Source of the DNA: Glebionis coronaria
Lineage: Eukaryota; Streptophyta; Magnoliopsida; Asterales; Asteraceae
Direction of reading: 5' to 3'
Assembly (NCBI GenBank): GCA_025667525.1
Contig: JANFOE010000056.1
Location: 377,001-441,000 of the forward strand
DNA: 64,000 nucleotides
Of this stretch, positions 43,018-54,219 are shown piece by piece. Under the pieces are notes generated by a model. That model saw only the letters and a list, made by a program, of their open reading frames with translations, did not search any database and was not told the DNA's origin. Position 1 is the first letter of the stretch; each line of letters opens with the position of its first letter. The translations under genes were made by a program, and so were the position numbers.

Positions 43018-44298
43018 CTTTTTCTTAGCCACTCATTTTATTCATAAGTCGCTCTTATTTTTCTTTATTCCTCACAAAGAGAGTTGAAAAGAATAAAAGG
43101 GAAAACACCCGCTAAGTATTAAGCATGACATAAGTCTAGTACACATAAAACGTTCTAAATTAGAATCTTAAGACGTACTTATACCAACCACGAATGATTA
43201 GTCAAAAATGCATAAGAGATTACAAACCGATTAAAACCGTTCTTGATTATTTATTAACATATATACATGCGAAGAAAATAGAGGCAAAGAAAGAGAAGGG
43301 TTTAGCCACAAGTAATTGTCATGAAGTTTATCTAGCCCTTTTATACTTGCTTCAACTCTATCATCTCCCATTCTCCACAACTTTAAAATCTCAAATAATG
43401 AGAGTCGTGGATGCTTAGCCTAATAGACCAATGAAGGACTACATGTTTAAGGATACTAGCTAGAGAATGCTTAGATAAACAAACTCGAGTTGAGTCAAAG
43501 TATCCATGGCGGGCCTAATATGTTAAAGAAGTCTAAATTTGTCAAACTATATCCTTTATTATATTTTTTTCCTTTTTCAATATTTTTGATGAAAAATAAA
43601 AGAAGAATAAATACAATGCAAATGTGATATGCAAATAAAAAATGATTAATGCAAAATTATGAATACATATTTTTGGTGGCCAAAGTAGATCAAGAATTTG
43701 AAAAATGTTTGAAAAATTAATTTTCAAATTGTCATGAAGGTCAATGACAAAGTCTAGGTAAGGTCACTTAGATAGAAGACCCCCTACACTTAAGCTAAAC
43801 ATTGTCCTCAATGTTTAAGAGTATTGGAGTAAACTCCCCTACACTTATGACATTGATAACTTTTCTTAACTCAAGTTAAGGAAAGATCAACTATAGTGAA
43901 TTCATTTTGTAAGCACAATGTGTCTATGAAAAATCACAATAGTAACGAAGTGAACCGGATACAAGGGCCTCCTCCATAAGCTCCAAAGCACGTGATGAGT
44001 GAGAACCCCTACAAACAACATGAAGATAAAAGGAAGGTCTCCCCTACACTTATCATCAACTCTATATCCTTATTTCTAACCTACCACACTTTAAGTCTAA
44101 AAACTCTAAACCTAGTTATTCAACTTGATTTAGGGAGTCTCTAGCTCGACTCATCCCACACTTAAGAGTGTCTAAAACCTATCATGAAGAGTAAAAATTT
44201 TTCCCTTTTTAAGAAACATCTCCATGATGAGGTAAAGCAAGTTTTCACTTATCAAAACTCCATAAATATCCCCCCGGATCAAATACATAATTACCATC
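43018..44298 (-). other. Athila-C 3' non-coding region
   Basis: Minus-strand text matches Athila-B: TTAAACATTG-AGGA-CAATGTTTA hairpin (43796-43817) bracketed by AAGTGTAGGGG tracts (43780-43792, 43837-43847), then CTAGCTAGTATCCTTAA and GGCTAAG(C/T)ATCCACGA. The TATATAGGGA block present in Athila-B and Athila-D is missing here. No coding frame is supported. Confidence 0.75.
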
Positions 44299-45345
44299 TC
44301 ACTTATAACACAATTCAACAACTAACTTCCCAAGCAATGGTGAAAAGAGTGAGGTGTTGTTCTCCAAAATGGTTGCCCATATGTCCTTCAAAAGGTGATA
44401 AGGTGATACTCTCAAATCTCTCACAAGTTTTCCTTTTATTGCATCAGGCGGATACTGAGATGGTTTAGCAAGCTCTATGTCAGGATCAAAAATCCGTTCC
44501 TTGATGGGAAAACAACAAGTGGTAGTTGTCTTAGAAGATTCTCCCTTGTAGGTCACATGGTGAGAGAAAGGTTGTGGAGTAATGGGTAACAACAAGCTCT
44601 TGGAAGGAACCATCATGACTTGTTTTCCTTTATCACTTTGAAAGGGTGAGGTGGTCATGGAAGAAGGTAAAGGATCTTCATGTAAAAGAGATTCTAGAAA
44701 GAGTATGTCCCCCTCCTCATCAATATAACCAAGAGTGTACTCATAAGGTATATCAACCTCTAAAAATTCATCACTCTCATCCATGATAGAATCCTCCTCA
44801 TCACCATAAACATCATAGATTGGTACATCAAAGATTGGTGACTCCTCAAAACTCAAGGAAGTATGATCATCAATGAAAGGAGAGTCACAAGTGGAGAGCT
44901 CACTATCACTATAATCATCATATGTTGGTGTATCACAAAGAAGAGGTTCATCATCACTAAAATCCTCATTGATGTCTTCATCATGGTGCAAAAGTGGGTT
45001 ATCAAATGATGTTTCAAAGAGAGGATTGGAATGAATCACAAAATCACTAAAGTTAAGCTCTTGAGGTTCATGAAAATCCAAGGATGAGGTAATGGAAGCA
45101 ATGGTCTTAACATTAGGTAGATCATAATCTCCACTTGAGCAAGCTTCATAAAAATATTCATCACAAACTTCATCAAGGATATCATCTTGAGTTTCCTCCT
45201 CATTAACAACATCAATATGATTCACCGTTTCGGGCTCATTAGATTTCTTTGACAACTTGCCCATGTTAAACATAACTCTCGCATCTCCTACCCTCATTGT
45301 AAGTTCACCTTCCGTCACATCTATAAGATTCTGACCCGGTCTCAA
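44299..45345 (-). pseudogene. Athila-C acidic C-terminal tail
   Basis: About 348 codons. It starts inside the protease C-terminus (IDVTEGELTMRVGDARVMFNMGKL, equivalent to VDVAEGELILRVGDDAKVFKMGKL in Athila-B). It is then rich in D and E, and ends near IELAKPSQYPPDAIKGKL, matching FKPSQYPPDEIKGK of Athila-B. The shared tail in two separately inserted elements argues that it is a real domain. It lacks the hydrophobic end seen in Athila-B. The join to the protease is frameshifted near 45350. Confidence 0.8.
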
Positions 45346-47657
45346 AATAGCCTACCAACAATCAAAGGAACTCTCGGATCCATATCATAATCAACCACCA
45401 CAAAATCCGCGGGAAAGGTAAATCTATCAACCCCAACAAAAACATCCTCCACAATTCCCACCGGATAAGCTATAGTACGGTTGGCCAACTCAAGAGTCAT
45501 CCTAGTAGGAGTGAGCTCGAGAAGTTAAAGTCTTTTCCAAACCGATAATGGCATGAGATTTATGCTCGCCCCTAAATCCGCTAATGTCATGCAATTTTCC
45601 ACCCCCGGTAAATTGCAAGGAATCAAACACCTCCCCGGATCTCCAAGCTTAGTAGGCACCTTCTTAAGCAAAACCGCGGAGCAATTTTCATTTAAGGAAG
45701 CATTAGGCAAATCCACCAATTTCTCCTTGTTAGAAAGTAAGTCCTTGATCATCTTAGCAAACTTAGGCATATTGGCTAAGGCTTCCCCAAAAGAGATGTT
45801 TATGTTAAGTTGCTTGAACATCCTCAAAAAGTTTGAGACTTGTATATCATCCTTGTTCTTAAGCTTTTCCTTTCTCAATCTTGATGGGTATGGGAGACTT
45901 GGTTTTGGTTGTGGTTGAATGGTTGAAGAAGGATTTTCTTTGTTAGGTTCTTCATTGATAGGTGAGGAAGTTAAATAAGTAGGAGGTGTAGGTGTTGAAG
46001 TTGTAGAGCATGAAGGTGTTGATGTTGATGGCTTATCATAAGGTGGAACCATAGTAGGCTTTACCAAAGTAGGTTTGGGTGGTGAAGGATCATGAGTTTT
46101 CTTTCCACTTCTTGTTGTGATAGCATTGACATTAGCCCTTGGGTTTGTTTGTGTGTTAGAAGGAAGAGCCCCTTGTGGCCTTTGATTGAGAAGCATCATA
46201 AACTTTTTATTTGTTTCCTCATGCATTTCCCTCATTCTTTTCTCATTAGCTTGGAACCTCCTTTCATTCTCTTGATTCATTTTGTGAAGAAGATCAATAG
46301 TGTTAAAATCATGTGGCACATTCCCTTGAAAACCTTGGGGTTGGAAAGGTGAAGGTTGATTGTAAAACCCTTGGTTGTTTCTTTGAAAGTTATTTCCTTG
46401 ATTGTGAAAGGTATTAGGTGCTCTAAAGTTGTTTTGTCCTTGGTAACTTGGCCTAAGCCCTTGATTTCTTTGTAACAATTGAGGAGGATTGTTATGGGTT
46501 TGGGTGGGTAGTTGGGGTGGGAAGTCGGGTGGAGCAAGGTAGTTTTGTGACTTGTAAGAGAGATTTTTTTGATTGATGTTGGGTTTGAAATGTTCTCTAT
46601 GTTCTTCTTGGTAGTCATAACATTCACTTGGATAACCTTGCACCTTATCACATTGTTGGAAAGAATGAGGACCTCCACAAGTCTCATATGAAAGAGCAAT
46701 AGCATTCACATCATTGGTGGAATTCTTGTTCAAAGAGAGTTCACAAAATTTCATGAGTGTGTTGGTCATAGTATCAAGCTTTTGAGAGATCATCTTTTCC
46801 ATTTGTGGGGTAACACTCTATTGCACCACATGGACTCTCTCGTCAAATTATGTGTTAGTTTGCACCATTGATTTGGTTTCAATAATGTCCCATGCTTCTT
46901 GAATGGATTTAGAAAGAATATTTCCACCCGCGAAAGAGTTGAGTGAATCTTGGTGGTGTGGTCTTAATCCATTATAGAAAGTTTTGATTTGGTGAACCTC
47001 ATTCAATCCATGATTTGGGCATTTCCTCAATAACTCCTTGAACTCCTCCCATGCATCACTAAAGGTTTGGCTAGGTTTTTGTTGAAATCCAATAATTAGG
47101 TTCCTCAAAACCGTGGTCTTAGATGGGGGAAAGAACTTGTTCAAAAACTTCTTAGTGAAATCATCCCAAGTAGTAATGCTCTTAAGTGGTTGTGTATCAA
47201 GCCAATACTTAGCATTGCCCTCTAGTGAAAATTGGATCAAGATTAACTTAATCGCATCATGGGGAACTCCATTTTACTTAATGGTGTTGCAAAGAGATAG
47301 AAACTTCTTAATATGATCGTGTGGATTATCACTAGGTCTCCCCAAAAATGGTGTGTTTGAAACCAAGCTAATCATAGATGTCTTAAGCTCAAAGGTATTT
47401 ACGGGAATCTCGGGTATCACAATAGCATCGGCATATCCTTGCACATTGGATTGCAAGTGCTCCATCAAAGGTCGAGTGTCAACGGCGGCTATGGCTTCTT
47501 GTGTAATGATCAAAGCACGATTCTCGGGATCGGCTTGATGGACGGTGTTGTTTTTACTCTTTCTCTTTTTCTTCCTTTTCGGAGGAAGGGGTTGTACACT
47601 AAATGGTATTTGTGCACGCCCGCGGGTGAGCATGCAACTCAAAACAAGGAGTAACAT
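45346..47657 (-). pseudogene. Athila-C Gag and protease
   Basis: One frame runs from 47657 to 45525 with in-frame stops at 47274 and 46848 and between 46848 and 46802. The likely start is the second ATG, 47633 (MLTRGRA). Gag shows LEGNAKYWLDTQPLKSITTWDD, LNKFFPPSKT, DAWEEFKELLRKCPNH and TFYNGL. The knuckle equivalent reads YETCGGPHSFQQC, so the first cysteine is Y. Protease LADLGASINLMPLSVWKRL is followed by a stop, after which FTFPADFVVVDYDMDPR remains readable. Confidence 0.9.
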
Positions 47658-48371
47658 AGAATCTCTCGTTCGACTTTGAAGAAGAAGGGATTATCCTCTT
47701 CGAGATTCAATATGAAATATCCACAAGAAAGTATAATATACGTAAGTACTACTTGGGTGCAAGACCCCCAATCAAGCCTTCCTTCTTAGAATACACACTA
47801 GTGAACGGGGGGTTAGGTGGCGCGAAGCACTTAAGTACCTATTAACCCTTAGACGGCATTTTATAGCACGTCGCCTTTCTATTCACTTTGTAGTTTGTAT
47901 TCTTCGAATTCTTGCCTATTGGAAGTATTTATCTATTCTTGCTTAATTAAATTTGATCGATACACGTGTCAAGGACTAGAACGCTCCCGAACACGGTGTA
48001 TTGCAAAAGCAATACTTATGGAAGTATGTGTATTGAGTGTTCGTATACGTATACGTATCTACATATAATAATATATCAAAAATATGTTTGTATTTATTAG
48101 GTTTTTTTTAAGAAAATACTCTATGTATGTAAAAACCGATGAAATCCAATAATATATAATTTTGGTTGCAATCTCTTAGGAAAAAGGTTGCTTTTTGAAT
48201 TTTTTAAATTTTTTTGGTCAGTTCTTTAGGAAAATAATTGTTTTTGTTATTTTTTAATTTTTATATTTTTATGTTTTTTATTTATGATACGTAAAAATTA
48301 CGTTCACGGGGTGAACGGATCCCAAAAGCCAATGAAAACCGTCAATCAATAGTCTCTCGTAATGTCATGAA
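47658..48371 (-). other. Athila-C 5' leader
   Basis: About 710 bp between primer-binding site and gag, AT-rich, with a GTATACGTATACGTAT microrepeat near 48042. No ATTCCGA array is present, unlike Athila-B. Confidence 0.65.
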
Positions 48372-48386
48372 CCGGCAGCGGCGCCA
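48372..48386 (-). other. Athila-C primer-binding site (tRNA-Asp type)
   Basis: Minus strand TGGCGCCGCTGCCGG, identical to the Athila-B site, 2 bases from the LTR. Confidence 0.9.
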
Positions 48387-48388
48387 GT

Positions 48389-51359
48389 TGAAATTGAGTA
48401 TTTTGAAGTTCGTTTTTTCTCGATTCTTGACAAATTGAAAGTCCTAAAAATTTCAAGTCTTTAAATGTTCTTGGTTGTTAGGGTATTTGGAAGTCTATGT
48501 CTAGTTCAATCAACACGTAAAAAATAGAAAATAGTAAGCTACGTATCCGTAAAACACTTTGCAAATACCAAGTACTATTCACAAAGCTCAAAATGTAAAT
48601 GCATAAAAGCAAAAGTACTCAAAATGTAGGCTAAATGAAAGTACAAGGGCTAAGATGTAAAATTCAGAAACTTAAAGGACCAAAAGTGTAAAATTATAAC
48701 AAAATAGTAACTACTTTTAACCACTTTAACAAACTTGTTAACCACTTTTGCCAAAAACAGAAACTACAAGGACTATTATTATGCAGACCCTAAAAACAAG
48801 TAAAATTAGCCATGAATGCAATCAGTTATCAAGTGAAAGGACCAAAGTGCAATTAATGGGAACTATTAAACAAAAACGGGTTAACAACTTTCAATAAGCT
48901 GGTATGAGCTTATTTCTGAACCAAATAAGTTTTGGTTTGTTCAAAGTGCTTAAAATGGAAAAATAGCTAGACTTGTCCAAGGAATCAGCTTAAAAGCTCA
49001 AGAATCACAAAGTAGCTTATTCTAATAAGCTAAGATTAAGCAAACTAAAAATCCAGACTTCCACAACTTGATTTTTATGAACAAACTGATTAATAAGCTG
49101 ACAAAAAGACTGGAATGTGTTTCCAAATTGAAAATGGTCCATTGATTAAGCTAGAATCTGAAATTAAGCTGAAAAGAGCTTATTTGACCAAACGTTGACC
49201 AACTTTTTCAAAAAGCTGAAAATTTCAAAACCTACTCAAGACATGTTGGAAACAAGATTTGTGAAATAAATTTGGCTAGTTTGTGAAGTAGAACTTGAGA
49301 TATGAGAAATCAGTTAGGCTTATATCACAGAAACTTGCATTAGCTCTTGTGCTTATTAAAAAGCTGATTTCACACTGAAAACTTGAAACTGTATAATTTC
49401 CTTTAACAGACTTAAACCTTGGATGTTATACTACAAGTAGAAACTGGTTTCAAGCAATATGATCTACTAACAAAGAAATGCTAGTGGATTGAAATTCACT
49501 AGTTTGACTGATGAACATACTCAAAATACTTGATCCATACTTTTTACAAACAATTGCCTTTTTGACTAAGTTTTTGACTACAAAATGAACCAAGAGTGAT
49601 TACACAAGTCTACTAGATGTAAATGAGTACAAATCTACCAGTAAGCAAACTCTAACCACCATAAACCATTAATTCCAAACACTGCTTTAAAAAGCTGCTA
49701 TGAACTTTTGCAAATGAAATCTGAGCACAAGTGTAAGACAAATGTGGATTCTAGTAAAAACTTTTTTATTATGTGAAATGAGATGTAATAGGACTGAAAA
49801 TAAGCTTGCAAACATACTTACTCACAAAATGCACTCAATGACTTATTACTGATGAAATCCAAAACTGAAAACAAGTAGACTAAGATCAAAGCTACAATAA
49901 CACTAAAATACTATCAAGCTATCACAATTACACTAGAATCAAACTAAACACATTATTAGTTCATCAAGTAATAGCTAATCTAGGAATGTAGCATGCACAG
50001 GGGAACCAAAAACAGGATTTTTAGACCTTTTACCAAGAAGCCTCCTTTGATGGAGTAGAGGAGTGTTGAACTCTCTATAACTACTTCCTTCAAACCAATT
50101 CAACTATAATCAACACCCTATTCACCTCCAAAACAACTCAAACACACTTCATTGATCAGTTATGATCAATGAAATCACACTGCATCAACAGGAATGAAGA
50201 ATTGAGTAAAGTAGATGAAGATAAGAACTGAATTTTGTGTTTTATTGATTAAGGTGGGAAAGTTTGTTACAAAAGGCTAACTGACTAACTAACAAGCTCT
50301 TAAGTGTGTGTCAAACACTTAAGAGTTGTTAACTAACTGAAAGTAGAAACATATTTGGGAGAAAAACTAAAAGTGTGTATTTTTCACACTTTAACTACAC
50401 AGTTACAAATGAGGGTCCTATCTCCTATTTATAGAGCTTGGATGATAAGTTGTTGGAGTGGATGACGTGTCTCAACCAATGAGAGAGTGCCAGGTGTCAT
50501 GAGTTGGGCAATTGCAAATCCGTCTTCCAGAACACAAAAGGGCTTTTTGATTTTGTTGATTCTCATTCTAATTGAGTTGTATAGTTGAATTCGTCTTCCT
50601 ATTTGGAGTCTTTTTCATGTAGAAAGTTTGTCCTGAAATGCAGTGTCGCTCCTTGTTGATTCTGGGCACATTTAGCTTTGGAGATGACACGTGTCGTTAT
50701 CTGATTGGGCAATAGTTGAACACACGGGTTGTTATCCGTTTTTGGATAATTGTATTATTGGCTGTTGCAATGTGATTAGTCAAAAGGAAAGTTAGTGTGC
50801 CCACTGTGCTAGATTCGTTTAATAAATGAAAAGGTGAGCTGGCATGTTATGTGGCAATCCATAACCCATTTTCCTTGCATTCTGATTGGTGGAAGTGGTG
50901 TTCACTCGGATTAAGCACAAATTTGATATAACTTTGTCACTTTCACTCCTTGAACTTTGGCAGATTATACAATTGAGCTCCTTTCTTCATTCTTTGGCAA
51001 ATTAAGTCCTTTGACTTGAAATCTTGTTTATTTAAGTCCCTTGACTTGGTTGACTTGAAGGTTGACCATGTTTGACTTTAATCTTGACTTTTTTCCAAAA
51101 TTGCATTTAAGTCCCTCAACTTTTGAATATTGTCAAGATAGGTCCTTTTCTTCAAATGGCTTGTCATCTTTGATCCTTGTCTTGTCTTTTCATCATAAAT
51201 GAGCTTGATTTCCTCTTGTTTGCTTGAATTTGTATCCTTGTTACCTGTTAAAGCACAAACACAAAACATACCACATAATATTGATTTATAGCATAAAACT
51301 TAGGTATTTTCTATGTGTTTTAGGGTGATTTGTTGATTAATTGATATGAGATTTTATCA
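48389..51359 (-). repeat. Athila-C 5' LTR (2971 bp)
   Basis: In plus orientation it begins TGAAATTGAG and ends TTTTATCA (minus strand TGATAAAA...CAATTTCA). The outer edge is where Athila-D integrase coding starts. A minus-strand TATAAATAG lies at 50425-50433. Near the minus-strand 5' end are repeated phrases such as AAGTC(A)AAGGACTTAA. No coding frame is supported. Confidence 0.8.
50425..50433 (-). promoter_or_regulatory. TATA box in Athila-C LTR
   Basis: Minus strand TATAAATAG, the best TATA box in this LTR, about 930 bases from its minus-strand start. Confidence 0.6.
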
Positions 51360-52038
51360 CCAATTGGAAAAGGTTTTAAAGAAATATGGAGTTACACATC
51401 GTCTTTCTACGGCTTATCACCCGCAAACGAGTGGGCAAGTCGAGGTTTCAAACCGAACTTTGAAGAGGATTTTGGAAAGGTCGATTGGAGAAAACCGTGC
51501 TTCATACGACAAACTCGATGACGCTTTATGGGCCTTTTGGACCGCTTATAAGACACCTATCGGTTGTACTCCTTATAAGTTGGTTTATGGAAAGAATTGT
51601 CATTTGCCCATTGAATTAGAGCATAAGGCATATTGGGCCCTTAAGCATGCAAATTATGACTTGAAGACCGCGGGAGATCACCAGAAAATACAACTTAATG
51701 AATTGGATGAATTAAGAGACAATGCTTATGAAAATTCATTGATTTTTAAAGAAAATACTAAAAAGTTTCTTGATTCAAAGATTAAAAATCGGGTTTTTAA
51801 CGTTGGTGATCAAGTGTTACTTTTTAACTCTCGTTTGAAGATATTTTCCGGGAAATTGAAATCTCGTTGGTCGGGTCCTTTCACCATAGCACAAGTGTTT
51901 CCTTATGGGACCATCGAGCTAGCTCAAAATGATGGTCCTAATTTCAAGGTGAATGGACATAGGCTTAAGCACTACTTCGGTGGGGAAGTCCCTTCGTTGG
52001 AAGACCTCGACCAAGTCACCTTCCCCAATGATAATTAG
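51360..52038 (+). pseudogene. Athila-D integrase C-terminal half
   Basis: About 225 codons, open to the natural stop. It shows [20 protein letters not shown] with VEVSNRTLKRILE containing the catalytic glutamate. It continues with DDALWAFWTAYKTPIGCTPY, LPIELEHKAYWALK, VFNVGDQVLLFNSRLKIF and FKVNGHRLKHYFGGE. These are typical Athila integrase blocks. The few codons before 51360 come from the Athila-C LTR and are not part of the protein. The N-terminal core is missing because of the insertion. Confidence 0.93.
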
Positions 52039-54219
52039 CATTGAGGGGATCGAGTCGAGCTCATGACTCGGTAATAAAAAACGAGGTGTCTAGTGGGGGA
52101 GATCTCATGCTTATCCATTGTAAATATTATTGCTTTCTAATGTACTTAATGAGAGGGGATTTGTGCCCTTTCAACTCGTTGTCTCGTGGTTGTTTGTGAA
52201 TGTGTTATCTAGATCATCATCATCGCCACGATTGAAGACTCTCGTGTTCGTTTACGTGAGCCTCGGTCGTTTGCTTGAAGAGTTTTTCACGAATCCATGA
52301 TATATCCTTTATTGTTCTAACAATTATCTTTTAGTATAATTCATAAACGGCTTTAGATATATTGTTGATCACCCTTTCCATGCTAGATCCTAAGCATTCA
52401 CTCTTCGTCTCTAGTATGGGGGTGCTCCACCTTTAGACTTGAAACACTGAGGATAATGTTTAATTTTAGTATGGGGGTGAATAGATACTTGCCTTGCTAC
52501 GCCCTCACGTTTTCCAACTTTCAACGTTTTGTTTTGTGTTGCAAATAAGGCTAAAAATGACCTAATTGTAAAAAATTTCTTAGTTTTCATAAGTGTTTTT
52601 AAGACACGAATGTATATTTTCCGTTGGGTAGAATAAGAGTTAATTTTTGACTTGATGGGCATTTGGAGCCCTTTACATTCCTTAACCCGCTTGAATCAAG
52701 TTTTGCTAGACTTTTATATAGGGAACTTTAAAACGCGAAAGTCTTAGCTCATTCGGGTTAAGAACAAGAACTTTTCACAAGTTCCTATAATTGATCCTAG
52801 AAAGTCACTTATCAAGGGAACTTTAAAATGCATTATCTAAACTTGAAAAAGTCCAAGAAAGTGCAAGATCCTATAGGTGACTTGAAAACCCAAAACTTCG
52901 ATTTGATATAGACTTAATGAAAGCTAATCCAAATTTGGCTTAATTTTGACTTGCATGGCTAAGTATTCACGAGTCTCTTTAATTAGAGGTTTTTAAATAC
53001 TGAAGAACGAGAAGTGATAGAGTTAGACAAGTGATCATGCTAAACGTAGAACATGAAAATGTTCTTTCAAAAACTCATATGTTTTTAATTATGGCTTTTT
53101 CTCCCATAAGATCAATGCATTAGGAATAAAATAATTGCAATAAGTAAGGTCGTACGATTTGAAAGGTTACTTAGCTTCTAGCACAAGATCGTTTAAAATT
53201 TGCTCGGGGTTGAATAGAGTTCATAGCCAAGACATAACTTATTGAAGTGGGACGCGAAGATTGGTGAAGATCCAAAAAGGACCTAACAAGGCATGAGGAG
53301 ATCCATTTTGTTGCTAAAATATCCAAGATGATGTGAAGTATCATTATTCCAAAATCAATATGAAGGATCGAGACACACGACGAAAAGCAATTACTCCCCT
53401 AAAGATCATGGAGAAAGTCTATCCAAAAAGACCCTTACAAGGTATGAGGATAAATATATCCAAGTCCTAAAAGGAGGCGGATCGTTGTATATCAAAATGC
53501 AAAATAAAGATTAAAGACAAATGATGAAGTCGTGGTCCAAGTATGAAGAATCTCTCAAAAACGTCAAGTGAAGAAATTCCAAAATATGAAGAGAAGACCA
53601 TAATTTCAAGAACGTCTTCCGAAGATTCGAAGTATGAAGTACATGCCAAATATCGGTCCGAGAAAAGTCTCAAATCGTGAAACGAGTTATGCCAAGATAT
53701 GAACTTAAGGAGATACACGAGAAGCCATTTTAAAAGATTTTGTCCTTTAGCTAACTATCGATTAAATCGTGCTACTTTATTTTCAAACTAATAAATACTC
53801 AAATAAGTCAATATGAATCACTTGTGATCCATGACAAATAGTTAAAAAAAATTCTAGAAACCCTTTTCTCTTCATAATAACTAGGATTGCGGGGAGAAAA
53901 AGTATTACACAATTTGGACGTATGAGTAGTGTTAGCATTGTGACTTGTACCAACAATGATCTCGCTTTTGCACTTAGCATGGAATGTATGACAATCAAGG
54001 ATGACGAACTTTACTCTATGAGACATTCACTTGTTTCTATTCATTGACCCTAAAAGTCACTTTCGTGATGAAAATCATACATTATGTCTTTTACATATCT
54101 TCGTAGTATTGTTGCAAGTTTTACTTTTCAATAAAGGGTAATAAAATTGAATTTTGGCGATGCTTAGATACTTTATTCTAGCATTGTGTGAGGGCACGGT
54201 AATGGTTTAGTATGGGGAG
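52039..54219 (+). other. Athila-D 3' non-coding region
   Basis: No coding frame. A CGAGTC-8-GACTCG hairpin (52051-52070) follows the stop. An imperfect AAACACTG-AGGA-TAATGTTT hairpin sits near 52442, beside AGTATGGGGGTG tracts. From about 52694 it is strongly similar to Athila-B 17842 onward (TCAAGTTTTGCTAG, TATATAGGGA, AAAACGCGAAAGTCTTA, GTACGATTTGAAA, GGATCGAGACACACGACG). Confidence 0.8.
54207..54219 (+). other. Athila-D polypurine tract
   Basis: TTAGTATGGGGAG just before TGATGAGATGG, the start of the LTR; the same AGTATGGGG tract occurs near 52416 and 52471. Confidence 0.65.

Larger units (their letters stand above)
38467..51359 (-). mobile_element. Athila-C, minus-strand gag-protease Athila-like element, 3' end outside
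   Basis: Read leftward: 5' LTR, tRNA-Asp type primer-binding site, gag, protease, acidic tail, 3' non-coding region. No RT or integrase is present between the protease and the 3' region, as in Athila-B. LARD-E sits in the 3' region, and Gypsy-A appears to as well, so the 3' LTR lies beyond the window's left edge. It interrupts the integrase of Athila-D at 51359/51360. The coding region has several stops and at least one frameshift. Confidence 0.8.
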
